Source: Morchella semilibera
Lineage: Eukaryota > Ascomycota > Pezizomycetes > Pezizales > Morchellaceae
Assembly: GCA_009192285.1 (NCBI GenBank)
Contig: CM018603.1
Location: 1,273,304 to 1,337,303 of the forward strand
DNA length: 64,000 nucleotides
Direction of reading: 5' to 3'
The position numbers and the translations under genes were made by a program. Each line of letters starts with the position of its first letter. Positions within the stretch are counted from its first letter, which is position 1. The notes beneath the pieces were generated by a model. That model had not been told where the DNA came from, made no database searches, and was given only the letters and a program-made list of their open reading frames with translations. Shown one piece after another: positions 35,138 through 47,289 of this stretch.

Positions 35138-37091
35138 ATGACCTCCGATGTTAACACCACAGCCGTTCCTACTGCAAAGTCTACAGAAGGATGTTACGAC
35201 TTAACAGATCAAGATGGCCTACGTCTGAGTGAGATGGGATATAACTCCGAGTTAGATCGCAAGTTTTCACTACTCTCAACATTATCCGTTGGTTTTAGTG
35301 TAGGTACTCTGTCTACCTGTAGTGCATTTCTTTGTCTGACGGGACTTTTATGGGATCTGTAAGATCTCGAATAGCTGGTGGGCAGTCACTGGGGCTCTTG
35401 TAACCGGTATTATGAACGGTGGCTCAGCGATTTACATCTATGGGACAATCCTTGTTGCGCTGGTCCATGTTGCTATTGGAGCAAGTCTTGGGGAGCTAGC
35501 TAGTGCCTACCCTAATGCTGGTATTTCGCCTAGTATCCTTGGCCGCCACTAGGTCTGGCTACTGACTAACAATGGCTTGTTACTAAATAGGCGGACAGTA
35601 CTATTGGGTTATCATGTTAGCGCCTAGAAGTTGCAAGCGATTTTTGGTACGTATTGATGAATCCAAGGCCAAGTGTTTATGGCTGGTCTTGTATACTGAG
35701 CGGCTTCAAGTCATATATCACAGGAGTAGTTTCCTGGGCCGGCGCAATGATTACTGGCGCCTCAGTTTCGTTGGTGGTAGGGCAAGGTGTAGTCGGCATA
35801 ATAATTCTTTGTAGGCCAGAGGTATTGTTCACACAAACACATATCCCTTTTTCCACCGCAAATATCCGCTTACCGCCCTCAAGATCACTTACCATCCATG
35901 GATGGCTGTAATCGGATACCAAATAGTCAACATACTCGTCTTCTTCTTAAACTGCTATTCCCGGATACTACCTAATCTCAGCAAGGCGAGCCTCTATATA
36001 TCGCTTTTCTCCTTCCTAGTTATCACCCTTAGTGTCCTCATAGCCTCTCCAAAAAAAGCATCTGCCGATTCTGTTTTCCGGGGATTCAGTAACTTCTCTG
36101 GATGGGATTCGAACGTTATCTGCTTCTTCACCGGTTTGTTGGGAGTAAATTGGGGATTTTCATGTTTGGACGCCTGTACGCATATGGCGGAGGAGCTTCC
36201 TAAGCCTGAGAGAAATGTGCCCAAAGCAATACTGGGTACGGTGGTCATTGGATTTGCTACTAGCTGGGTCTATAGCATTGCGATATTATTTTCGATACAG
36301 GACCTTGAAGCCATTATTGGGACTCCCACATTTGTGCCTAATTTGGAGCTCTTCAGACAGGCGTTGAGAGGAAGTATACCTGGAGCGATTGTGCTAGAGG
36401 TTCTAGTTCTACTGACTGGCATCGGGTGTTTAATGAGCATTCATACATGGCAGTGCCGTTTGGTAAATAATCAACTGCCCATAGTCTTCTTATAATAAGT
36501 TCACTCCATTCCTAACTAAATTATACAGATGTGGAGTTTCTCACGCGACAATGGCTTCCCCTTCTCCTTTTTGCTCTCTCGCGTAGCCCCGCCCCCGCAC
36601 AATGTCCCCCTCTGGGCGCACTTATTCTCCACCTTCTGGATAGCCGTCCTTGGGTTTCTCTATCTCATCTCCACCAGCGCCTTCGGATCCCTCGTTACTG
36701 GCTGTATCTTGATGCAGTACGTATCCTACACTATTCCGGTCGTACTCCTGATGCTACAGAATCGGAAACTTTCAAAACCAGGTCCATTTCAGTTGGGAAG
36801 GTGGGGATGGTTGGCAAATGGTGTACTGGTTGGGTGGGGGTTGTTTACGCTGGTGTTTTATAGTTTCCCATTTGTGATGCCTGTGAAAGGCGGGAACATG
36901 AGTACGCATTTTTTCCTTTTCCTCTTTTAGCCTTGAAAGACAAAAATCTGACGAGTTTGTTGATAGATTACGTCTCAGTGGTCATGGCAATCATCTTTGC
37001 TTATGCGATCACGTATTGGTTCTTGTCGGGCAAGAAAAGATTCACAGGGGTCAAGCGGATGGACGATGGTATTATTGCTACTAGGCGCTAG
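35138..37091 (+). CDS. APC-superfamily permease, choline/GABA-type (Hnm1-like)
   Basis: Plasma-membrane proton-coupled transporter. Seven exons (35138-35299, 35364-35520, 35591-35646, 35711-35821, 35884-36462, 36529-36901, 36967-37091), all in phase, give 520 residues and about twelve hydrophobic segments. Family marks in order: DGLRLSEMGYNSELDRKFS before helix 1, NSWWAVTGALVTGIMNGGSA, GASLGELASAYPNAGGQYYW (the APC helix-3 signature), AEELPKPERNVPKAI, WSFSRDNGFPFS, and a GKKRFTGV tail. The NSW..TG.NGG.A.IYG pattern is closest to yeast Hnm1 choline permeases, but APC substrate cannot be fixed from sequence. The first in-frame ATG is 35138. The gene is intact and sits at the edge of the foldback-rich block. 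Introns are 62-70 nt. Confidence 0.9.
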
Positions 37092-38004
37092 TTTTAATAG
37101 GTATCAATCTCAAATCAAATTAGGGGGAGTTCTCTTGTTGCGTAAGTTATGTATTTGGCGCTAGTTTACTATATATTTTCCCTTTCTTATTTTCATATTA
37201 TAATAGGACAGTAACATAATATGAAAGTCTTAGCTCACAATATGCCGAAACCTCCACTTAGAATTCTGTGATCAACATGTAAATATAAAGCTACACCGAT
37301 ATGGAGCGGTAAATGTGTCAAAAGTAATTTCACCATGCAACGGTGGTAAATAATTTACCACCGGTGGTATAAGCACTGAATTTCAGTCCTTGTCCCAGTA
37401 TAAATGCTGACTTTCAGTCTTTATGCTGCATTATCATTAATACCAACAGTTTCACACCGGTGGTAAAATACCTGCCACCGGTGGTAAAATGGCCTACCAC
37501 TGGTGGTGAAATTCCCACCGGTGGACAATGTTCATATATACTGGCATTATATAGCCCCTTTTGGCGAAAAGGTCTGTGCTAATATCCATTTTGAGGTATA
37601 AATGCTGGTATTATTTTCACCACCGTTGGTAAAACCACTTTTGACACGTTTACCGCACCACATAGAAATAGGATGATACAAAAATTTCCACTACATACCA
37701 TATATGGTTTATAAGAAATAATGCAAGGTGAAACTTGTGCGCTAATCTTAGTTATATAGATAACGCTACTAAATAATCCTTTTACTAAATCATAAGGCTT
37801 ACTTTATTCAATTAAGCAATTGCCCCAGAATATTCGTCCCTTTGATACCATAACTCCCCCCAGAATTTATAGTCTACACAGAATAATAGATAATACCGAG
37901 TGATACCAGATGATCAAAATATTTAAAAAGTCCTTAACCCCATAAAAAAAAAGGAACTATATAGGGCGTGATTAACTACGAATTTATATATGTAGAGCCC
38001 AGAA
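37092..38004. other. Gap between permease and uncharacterised gene, mostly a foldback element
   Basis: The family-F element fills 37304-37658; the rest is AT-rich. The 3' end of the minus-strand neighbour may extend to 37923 if an alternative splice is used. Confidence 0.5.
37304..37658. mobile_element. Foldback element with repeated CCACCGGTGG palindromes (family F)
   Basis: About 355 bp. The outer arms GCGGTAAATGTGTCAAAAGT and GCGGTAAACGTGTCAAAAGT are inverted. Inside are perfect CCACCGGTGG decamers at 37358, 37475 and 37515, plus variants near 37453 and 37497. The last ends are CACCATGCAACGGTGG on the left and a CACCACCGTTGGT match on the right. No coding capacity. Confidence 0.85.
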
Positions 38005-40770
38005 TTACGATAAATTACTCCCCCTCCGACTACTTCTGAATGAAAACGCCGAGAAAGTCGAACTACGCCTTGGCGATCTCGGTAATTCTTTATGAAGCCT
38101 GGATGTCAGCAATATTTCTCGATCCAGCTCTGGGGTATAAATATGACTTACCATCCATTCTGAATTGATCCCCCTGGCCCTGTCTCTCACGTTCTCTCAT
38201 ATTGGCCATTAGTGCTCTGTTAATTCGCTCCCGTGTAATCCGTAGTTTTTCCAATTCGTGAAAATGGTTCATGAATCGTAATTTTTCTAAAGTCCATATC
38301 AGCTCACAATAGGACCTTGACACTGACATTTAATCTGTATAAGACTTACCACTCTTAGATTCGAAGATGATGTTAAAATAAGACAACTTAATCTTTTTTC
38401 CTTTTGGCAAATACTCCCCACCAAAAGCGATACTCATATCATCAACTACCCCCTCACCCTTGGCTTCAATCATCTTTGCAGTGAAATCGTTACCCTTGGT
38501 TACTGTCTCTATGACCAGCTTGTTGCAGCAGACATTGCTTTCGGACTCTGGGATTCTCGTGGACCTCCCGCCCCCACCGGAATGTAGAATGTTACTACAG
38601 CAGCTCGTGTTGGAGAAACTGATAGTATCATCGAGGGCAAAGGTTATGAATACGCGCCGCTTCTCGCTGTCATTAAGACATGCAAAAAATCTCGAACTCT
38701 CCACTTTCTTAACCTCGTATACAGTTGTCCCATCCTCCTGTTTGTGGGCGGTGGTTGTGGTGGATAAGGCAAGACTTGGTGCTGCAGACCATGAGGATAT
38801 AGATCGACTTTGCGTAGTTGTCGGAGAAAGAGAGGCTTCCGTTGAAGGCGTATTACCTTCTGGGTCAAGGCGGGGACGTGGTTTCTCGAGCCAGAGTTGT
38901 ATGAGACCTGATGTAAACTCGCGTGAGCTTCGAGTTAAGGCGGGTTCTTGGTATCTGACCCCTTTGAAGTGGGAACTGATATATCGGACATTGGCATCCG
39001 TGAATGCGTGCTGGAACGCAAAGAGGTCTTGACAATCATTTTCAGTAAACACCTAAATTTCCTATTTACAAAATAGTTTAGTGGAGAAACGTACCTCTGT
39101 GGTTACTAAAAGTGAAAGATTTAGCTTCCAAGGGCTGGTACAGAATTATATTCCAACATCCCTCTTGAGGGTAAAACATATAAAGTGGACGCATGCGCCA
39201 TATGTTTTTGTCGATTACATATTCTGATAATAGATTAGTTCAGGTATCAGACATTGATAGGGCGATTAAAATAGTACCTTTGATGATATCCTTCACCACA
39301 TTTCCTCTACGACTGGTACTTCGTACTCTCTCTACACATCGCAAACTGCCGCCCCCCTGCCGGAACACTAAAAATGTGGTAGGTTGTGTCTGGTAGTGAG
39401 CTCCTGGAAGCTGTCTGATATTCTTTTAATTAATACTAGAATTATAATATACCGCCAAGGAGGGACATACATACATATTGAGTATAAGGTCCTCACCATA
39501 ACCCTCCATAGTGGTGTCGGGCTCAAGTAAAGGCTCTACCAAAGGCGAGAACTCGTGTGGGTCAAGTGAGTGAATTGAGTCCATGCTAGGGATCTGTAGT
39601 TTCTTCAGTTTCATGTCATTAAAGACCTTTTTCATTTCCTAGTTTGTAAGTCAGTACTATCCACTACTGAGAAAAGAGGGTGTCAGCCATACCTCTTCCA
39701 ACTTTCGACAAAGCCTATGTAGCAGTGAGTCCTCATCCGCTAGTGCAATCTTTTGCAGTTCTGGATGCCCCTTAAACGAAGCTATAATCCACTTCGCTTT
39801 TCTCAGCCACAAGTACTGAACAGGTGTCAATTTCCCCATAACTGTAGTTTCATCTACGGCTTTCTTTGCCTATACCAAAGAAGTCAATAACAGGACTTTA
39901 TCAGCACTAGCTACCGGGGTAACACCTACTTTCTCGAGCCATATCACAGCGCTCTTCGTGAGCTCACCCACCGTTACGTCCGTCAACTCGGACACCGTAT
40001 CTTCTCCATCGTCTCTCATCTGGTTCTTGAACCTAACATCCAAGCTATCTGTGGTAATATCAAGGGCTGGTGGCGGTGCCGCGCGTGGGCGCCTCTCCCG
40101 GGGCTCTGCTAGCGCCGGTGCCCCGGCATTTTGACAGTTGAACCGTTGCAATAGCTCTCGCATGTCATCAAAATTCTCCTCCATGCGGCTTCCAACCTGC
40201 AAAACTTCATCCCTGACATTCCGTACCTCGCCGGTGAGATTTTCGATGCTTTCCCGAATATCTTTCATAACCTTTCTACATCTCACAGTCAACAAAACAC
40301 TATTCACCCATCAATAAGGAAGCTATGAGTGCGAGTACCTACATCTTGAAAGGCTCTAGCACAAAATTAATGATCGTGACATGATACCGACATCTCTCCA
40401 AAAGCTCTTGTACCTCTCCTTTCGCACTAAACCAATAACTCATCCGCCTTTCTAAGCTTGCCCCCTCCCCGACCGGATACTGCTTCAACCGGACCTTTAT
40501 AGTCTCCAAGGTCACCCCAAAATCTAGTGTAATCTCCCGCAAAGACTGCCATGTTGTTTCGTCATTCCGGTGTTGAAAGCTATCGGTTTTAGCTTCTGTG
40601 TTACGCTCTCGTATGGCACCCATGAGATCATTCAAGCCGTCACGGAGAGCGCGGGCGGTCATTGCAAAATCTCTATGAGAGCTGGAAGCAGCATTAATCT
40701 CGCCACAGGCTTTGATGATGCTGTCGCAGAGGTTTACACCGGCTACGAAGTCACCAAAGCCGAAGGACAT
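38005..40770 (-). CDS. Uncharacterised fungal protein with NLR/STAND-type N-terminal helical domain
   Basis: Nine exons by my reading: 40770-40343, 40275-39930, 39869-39693, 39638-39475, 39414-39278, 39223-39095, 39027-38350, 38286-38152, then a final exon starting at 38117 (needs a 34-nt intron; stop 38005) or 38098 (53-nt intron; stop about 37923). About 768 residues. Residues 1-145 (MSFGFGDFVAGVNLCDSIIK) resemble the helical N-terminal module seen on many fungal STAND/NLR-like and signalling proteins. A coiled coil follows (ESIENLTGEVRNVRDEVLQV). The middle has QLPGAHYQTQPTTFLVFRQG, then DLFAFQHAFTDANV..GLIQLWLEKPRP, a pattern I associate with a family of unknown function in filamentous fungi. 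The tail is basic and Ser-rich. No NACHT or kinase motif is visible. Intron 39870-39929 is 60 nt with its only in-frame stop at the 3' end. Function unknown. Confidence 0.7.
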
Positions 40771-41837
40771 GATGTTGGCCAGGGTGGATTAATTCTTCCA
40801 GAAAGTGTTAGAACTAGCAGGGCAGACCTTCCTTCGATCCCTCGATTCCTTCCTTCCTTCCTTCCTTTAGTGGTTGCAGATTGTGGGAAGTTAAGTAATG
40901 AGAATTAGAGGACTTTCGCGGGGTGTATTGTGTATGTAACCAATGTCTCCGAGTCTGTGGCCAGTTCGCATGAGATAAAAAGGAACGAATGTATTATGAT
41001 AGTGCCCTGTACATATATCCTCTAGAATAGTTGGCAATCAACAGGGGCTTCGCCTCGTCCCTTTAAGGGTATATTTGATAGATAGATATCAGTTTTCTAA
41101 CTTTGAGGGAGAGAATGAACAAGTCCTTAGTACATACGCTTGCAAGGGATCGAGGTATGTTACAGTTGCACCTACCCTAGATCTGTGGCTATAACCTATG
41201 CGTATCCGGATTAGGAGGGAGTCCGTCTGTAGGACGTAGGTACACCGTACAATTACCCTGGGCTAAACTAAAATTCTCCCCTCTCTCTCCCCCCCTCGCC
41301 AAATGAGAAAAAGAAATTATGAAACAAGTTCGTTCATTAGACGTACCATTGTACCTATTCTGAGGCTGAAAATACAAATAATGATACAAACATCGATCCC
41401 GCATGAATAACTGCCCTTGAGAAATCATTATGATTGGATTCTATAAGCGAGAATGGTAATACCTAATATTGTTCTAGAAGCATAATATTTCACCCCAAAA
41501 CGTCGATTGGCTCTACTTCTCCTCTATCTTTATCGGCATCTAGGCCGTACGATTCGGGAACAAACATGAGGCAATAAGAAAACGTCGCTTGATCCTATAG
41601 GCGAATGTGCCACTTGATGAATATACAAGTATGTACGTACTCCACAAGGCGGCAGTGCAAGAGTCTGAAAGATTATGCAGTGTGACCCCGTTCTGTGTAA
41701 CCAAATATAAACCCCATGTTCATCTCCTGGGCAAAAGTAAAGTATATACAACTACTGCCCAGGCCCTCCCCCTCCCCCCCTCCCCCAATGAATAGGCCAG
41801 TAACTCTCCAAAACACGATTGAAAGACCAAAAACACC
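40771..41837. other. Divergent promoter region
   Basis: 1.07 kb between the uncharacterised minus-strand gene and the methionine-type permease. It contains a (CTTC)n run at about 40845-40866 and a C-rich tract near 41765-41787 just before the permease start. No gene is seen. Confidence 0.55.
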
Positions 41838-44111
41838 ATGTCGCAGCCACGGCACATCTGGGAGCTTGAGCTAGAACCTCTCGACCAAGAGGATAGAGAG
41901 ATTTTGGAAGAGGCGGAAAAGGATCCCAATGCCGTTACCACAAGTACTACGATTGCGCAGAAGCTAGGATTGTTTTCGACGTGTTGTATGATAATCAACA
42001 GGGTCATTGGTGAGTCGCTTTTGTTGAGCTTGATGATTTGAAAGGTCGATATTGATTGTGAGATCAGGTACTGGAATTTTCTCGACACCCGCTACTATAT
42101 TAAAGGTAGGTAAAGGAAATTGATCTTATTTAGCTATCATAATATACTAGAACCCAATTTCAAGGTTATGTATTTTTGTTTGCTGGATTTCCTGGCAGCC
42201 GTCAGATTGTATCATCAGTAGTTCTTTGCTGACTTCAATTCCAGGCAACCGGAAGCCCTGGTGCTTCCCTCCTGTTATGGGCTGCTGGAGCGATCGTTAG
42301 TTTTGCCGGCCTCATGGTCTATATAGAATTTGGTCTTTCCACCCCACGGTATGTGCAAGACGGGCATTCTAAGGTTGTCCCGCGTTCTGGTGGTGAGAAG
42401 AACTACGTAAGTCTTCCAAATGATTCTCTTCCCCGGCTCAACTAAAGACTTTTCAGCTTGAATATGTGTTTGGTCGCCCCCGATACTTGGTCACCTGTGT
42501 ATATGGCGTTTTGTTTATTGTACTGGGAAATACTGCTGGAAATGCAATCTCATTCGGTCAGCATGCCCTCCGCGCCAGTGGTGTCAAAGAAAACGAAATC
42601 GACCAGCACGAATGGCAGATCAAAGGGATTGCTGTGGCCGCAATCACGGGGGCTTGCCTTCTCCATGGATCTTGGAGAGCAGGTGGGATTTATGTGAATA
42701 ATTTATTCGCTACCATCAAATGTCTATTTCTCGTAGTGTTCATTATTGCCGGGGCGGTATACAGCGGGCAAGGGGGGCAAAAGACCTACAATCTAGACCT
42801 TCAGTGTTCTTTTACGAATACAACAGATAGCGGGACGGCGATGTCAAAGTGCCTGAAGAGTGAAACCGGGCAAAGCGTGAACTCGCAGATGTATGGACTC
42901 TCCCAGTCCTTCTTGTTAGTCATATTTGCATATGGCGGATTTGAGAATGCGAATTATGTGAGTAGACAAACCAATCTCGCTCATTTACGAACGCTAATTT
43001 AAGCGATAGATTCTCAGTGAAATCGACAGACCGAAGCGCACTTATAAAGTGGCTTCGCTCCTATCATTAGGGATAATAACAATTTTATATATGCTTGTAA
43101 ACATAATATACGTAAGAATCACCCAATTCCATGGATTCAGAGATTCTAAGTTTATGAATTATAGCTTCTGGTTATACCGAGGGGGGAGTTTATAAGTGAA
43201 AGTACTCAGCTAGCACTCGAGTTCTTCAAGACGGTGCACAATATCCTTTACCTGAGGGGAGATTGAACGCTAACTCGGTGATAGATCGTCGGTGACAAGC
43301 ACTCCGCGCGTGTAGATGCTGCAATAGCCTCATTTATTGCCTTCTCCAGCTTTGGTAATATCATTGTGGTGACCTTCGTTGCCTCAAGAGGTGAGTGAGC
43401 TTAATGTGCTATATGGGCACTGGAGATTTTTACTGACACCCTGTAGTTAAACAAGAGATAGCCAAAGAAGGTGTTCTTCCCTTCTCCCGCCTTATTGCTA
43501 GCGATATGCAAACTCCGTTCAGCTGGCTCAGAAATTCAATGTCCCGGTCTCCACCTTCACCTGAAACCTACAAACCTGAAAATACCCCCGTTGCGGCCCT
43601 CTTCCTGCATTGGGTGTTCTCATTCGTCCTGGTTATCGCCCCCGGAACATCAGATGCCTACCTCTTCCTGCTCCTTCTCCATTCATACGCGCTTCATGTC
43701 TGTGCCGGCTTCTTGCTCGCTGTAGGGCTTCTTTACCTCCACTTTAAAAAGAAGTCTGTATGGCGTGAGGAAAGCGGATTCAAGCCCCCAGGGAGGTGGA
43801 TCTGGGCGCTTTTGTATGCACTTGTGAATGCCTTCTTGATAATTGTTGCATGGCTACCACCGCCAGACAGGTTCAAGACTTTGATATTGGATCAAATCAG
43901 ATATGATGTGTATCCAATCGTGGTTTTTGCTCTTATAGGGTTTGGGGTGTTGTATTGGGTGGGCTTTGCGCACATATACCCGCTAAAATCGAAGAGAGTT
44001 TTGGAAGTCACGAGGTTCCCGATCATTAGGGACGGAGTACAAATTTATGAAGCCGTATTTTTTAACTGGGTATTTCATTCCAACCTTCATCCCAAGATAG
44101 CGATGGATTAG
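41838..44111 (+). CDS. High-affinity methionine permease-type transporter (MUP/LAT-like APC family)
   Basis: Plasma-membrane amino-acid transporter. Eight in-phase exons (41838-42009, 42068-42105, 42245-42406, 42457-42957, 43010-43111, 43165-43233, 43285-43390, 43447-44111) give 604 residues. Marks: KLGLFSTCCMIINRVIGTGIFSTPATILK (helix 1 with the GTGIF motif), FAGLMVYIEFGLSTPR, GEKNYLEYVFGRPRY, YGGFENANYILSEIDRP, and FSSFGNIIVVTFVASRVKQE followed by KEGVLPFS. These match yeast Mup1/Mup3 methionine permeases and their filamentous homologues. The cytosolic N-terminus is acidic (ELEPLDQEDREILEEAEKD). One exon is only 38 nt. The substrate is by family; methionine or a related amino acid is likely. 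The 5'ss of intron 6 is GTGCAC, a weak site but needed for frame. Confidence 0.88.
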
Positions 44112-45713
44112 CTAACCCCGACGATTTACCAGATTGTACCAGGTCCAAACGCGAATAATGGGGCGAACATTCATGAGGGAGACGCAATCTTCAACCGTAT
44201 CAGAACGAGACCTTAACTTAATGACCTATAGTTAACGCACCTCCATTTTTCTTTTTATTTCGTCATTATGTAACATTTATTTCTTGTAGATACTCACGTG
44301 TTTATGTTTCTTATGATTTTTTTTGCGAATGGTAAAAAGTAGGTGCATGTAAGTACATGTATGTCTTAGTTCTCAATTTCAAGCCTTTTTGGAAAAAAGC
44401 AAAACACAGTTAACCGCGCTTTCAGCGAATAATAACAATACCCAACTTGGTTTAGTAAAACAGATCTGATGGATCGGTAAGGACAATTAAGTCGTTGGGT
44501 GCCGAGTCCCATAATTACTAGTGTCGGGTTTGAGACAACTACATGTTTATATGTTGAGAGCATTTTTATCAGCCTTGCCAAATTTCCTGTATTACAAGCT
44601 ACATGTACCCAGCGTGGGCATGGCATAACTTACGTTGTATGTAGGTACAAGATGAAGCACATGTTGCTCATTACCTGTAATCTAACCTGGAGATTTGTAC
44701 AACCGTGTGACACTGTGTCACAACCGAATATTTATTGGCTCACTTCATATGACTGGAAGCTCATACGCCAATTCTCCTGTCAGCCTTGCCAAGTATACGT
44801 AGCTTTTGCGGTTATTGGAATATAGACACGGTGGCGTGACCTAGATAACGTATGTACAATATATGGATATACTCATGATCATTTACATTTGCAATTGCTT
44901 TCGACTTCGGCCAAACCGCCGTGCAAGATAAAGCCAAGCCCCCGTCTCGCCGGACCCTCCACCGCTCTACACGCCAGATCTATTAATGTGATCCACAAAA
45001 GGATTTGATGGGAAACCAACGATAATTATGCTTAGGCAAACGAAACCAACGTTCCCCTATTCTTGCAAGTATTGGGCAAACATGCTATGATAGAGAGTTG
45101 ATATCAGGTGAGTAAGTCATCTCGATACGCCTAAGATAGATATCATCATGCAGTGCTTTCTAATCACTCCGTGAATACATCTCGGCCTGAATTAACCGCT
45201 TTATCTCCATAGGGATACATATATATTAATTTCTTGTGGCACAAGAATTCTCAAACTGTGAAGGCACTTGTGTTTGAGATGATATTGAAAGGAGGTTCCC
45301 CCCTAGGTGAGTAGGCTGGCGCGCGTGCATACAATCAATGAATCAAACAAAGAGATGGGGGGTAGCGCGCGTAAGGACTTCAGAAGTGGTCTGGCCTCTT
45401 CCGCACTTAATATTCATGGTATACGTACGGCGCTTGATGTTGCGCAGATTCCAGAAACCTGGAGTAGACAGCAAGCAGTACACAGGATCCTAGAAACATG
45501 TGTATACCAGCCTTGATGGCGGCAAAACGGTCTCGAATAAGCACCCTACTTGTATCTATTTACACATAAGTACCAGTACATGTACCTGCATCTTATACCA
45601 AGACCGCCAACAACATAGATATTTTAAAGATTCTGGTCGGCCTCGAAAATAAATAGCATGACAAGTTAGGCGCTTATATGCGCGACATCTATTCATGTAT
45701 ATCTAAGCAACGC

Positions 45714-45955
45714 CTAGGGCCCGTTTGGGAGCTGATATCCGCTTTGATCAGACCTCCGTTATATAGCGGGATGGAGTTTTAATAGTGATGGCATTGACAC
45801 AAGATTATCATACTACTTTTTTTCAAAACCCCGCCCCCATGAGGCTAACGTCGTTTTCTGGGCCCACAAAATGGATCGCCAAATACTAATTGCCCTCTCA
45901 TCAGCTAGTAGAAGCCTCAATAACTCCGTTTCGGACGACTCCCAAACGGGCCCTA
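45714..45955. mobile_element. TIR-bearing MITE with GGGCCCGTTTGGGAG ends (family G)
   Basis: Ends CTAGGGCCCGTTTGGGAG and, inverted, CTAGGGCCCGTTTGGGAG on the right are identical over 18 bases; about 242 bp between. Ends of this kind recur in hAT and PIF/Harbinger-type elements. CTAG may be target duplication or part of the palindromic end. There is no coding capacity. A lone similar end (GGCCCGTTTGGTAAG) lies near 33870. Confidence 0.82.
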
Positions 45956-46225
45956 GCTTAGTTATCTACTTGTATCTACATAGTAGCGATCCCTACGTAT
46001 ACCGAAGGTCATTCTTAAGTTTAAAATCGGAAGTCCAGTAATGAAAGTTATCTATAAAGTAATTAATGTGAATTATTCTAATCTTATCACTCATAAAGCC
46101 ATTCAAAGACCAGAGTCTGTTGATGGACGGCCAGAAGTACATGTACTTATGTACATGGCACCGCCACACCCTCCAAAAACAACCAAGCCACTGGTTTAAG
46201 TGCATGTACTTGGTATACCTTGTAG

Positions 46226-46315
46226 GTACTACGGGGGTAGGGGAAAGTCTCCAGAACTGCGGCCATGATTGCAACAGGCCATAGTTCTGGAGACATACCC
46301 CTACACCCGTAGTAC
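46226..46315. mobile_element. Foldback element family A, copy 4
   Basis: Arms GTACTACGGGGGTAGGGGAA and TACCCCTACACCCGTAGTAC are inverted. The centre GGCCATGATTGCAACAGGCC is the copy-2 type. About 90 bp. Confidence 0.87.
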
Positions 46316-47289
46316 ATATATATATATATTCGTGGGGGTCTACAGCGCTGAGAGCTTTTTATTCCGCTTTCTAGAGTGTTCCGGGCAACATGCACATGAC
46401 GGAATTGGTTACGGTCAGATGCAAAACACAATTAACCCGAGAGGAGATAATTGTGCAAGTAGAATCCCCGGTGCCTGACTAGCATATCGGACGTTCTGGA
46501 AGGCTCTGTAGTTTATGACTAACCTGATTGAGAACGCTTTATTTTGACGTCTGTCGAGCTTTATGTCTAGCCAGACCTGTCCCAACACGTTAAGTACATG
46601 TATATAATGTAACTACATGTACGTTTACTCAAGTGCAAACATGTACGGGTATGGGTTTTAATCGATTGTGTTGGTCAGTATACATATACTTATGTTCCAG
46701 ACGATTGGGGATCCGGAATTAATACCTCACATACAAAGTATATACATGTCGATCTAGATCAGAGCCCAAATATAACTCCTATTTCAGTTGTGTTTGAAAA
46801 TGATATGTTGTGAACTGGGGAGTAGTCTATAAAATGTCGTTGTTAGTACTTATATGTAATACAAATATAATAATGATCGAAAAATTAATTTATTAATTTT
46901 AAGCATTGACCGGCGTCGATCCTTTCGGATATATAAAAAAAAACTTCATTTACCCCCAAAACGTCGGATGAAAGCCACCTCGGTGCTGCTACCCCATCAC
47001 TGTCCGAGAAAACTGAGTCGTGATAACGTCACCAGGACATATCGTGAGAAATGCCCGGCTTAAAGCCGCCTTTTACCCCGGCCACATCTCTTCCCTCTCC
47101 TCTTTTGGCTGCGCCCTGTCATCAAAGAATCAGATGCCCCCGCAATGGCGTTGTTTGAATGGGCAGCCGTTCGGTGATTATTTAGCCCGAGGCGGCTAAT
47201 GTCACCATTGGCCCGCGGTTATATCAACATCGTTGAATACCCCACGTATTCATTCAAAGTACAAATTAGAATACAATTGAAGTGAGTTG

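Larger units (their letters stand above)
44112..47289. other. 3.2-kb intergenic block with two foldback elements
   Basis: No recognisable gene. It holds TACATGTA-type palindromes, a hAT/PIF-like terminal-repeat element (45714-45955) and a family-A foldback (46226-46315). The last few hundred bases are probably the aldo-keto reductase promoter, with several G/C-rich stretches at 47050-47220. Confidence 0.55.
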
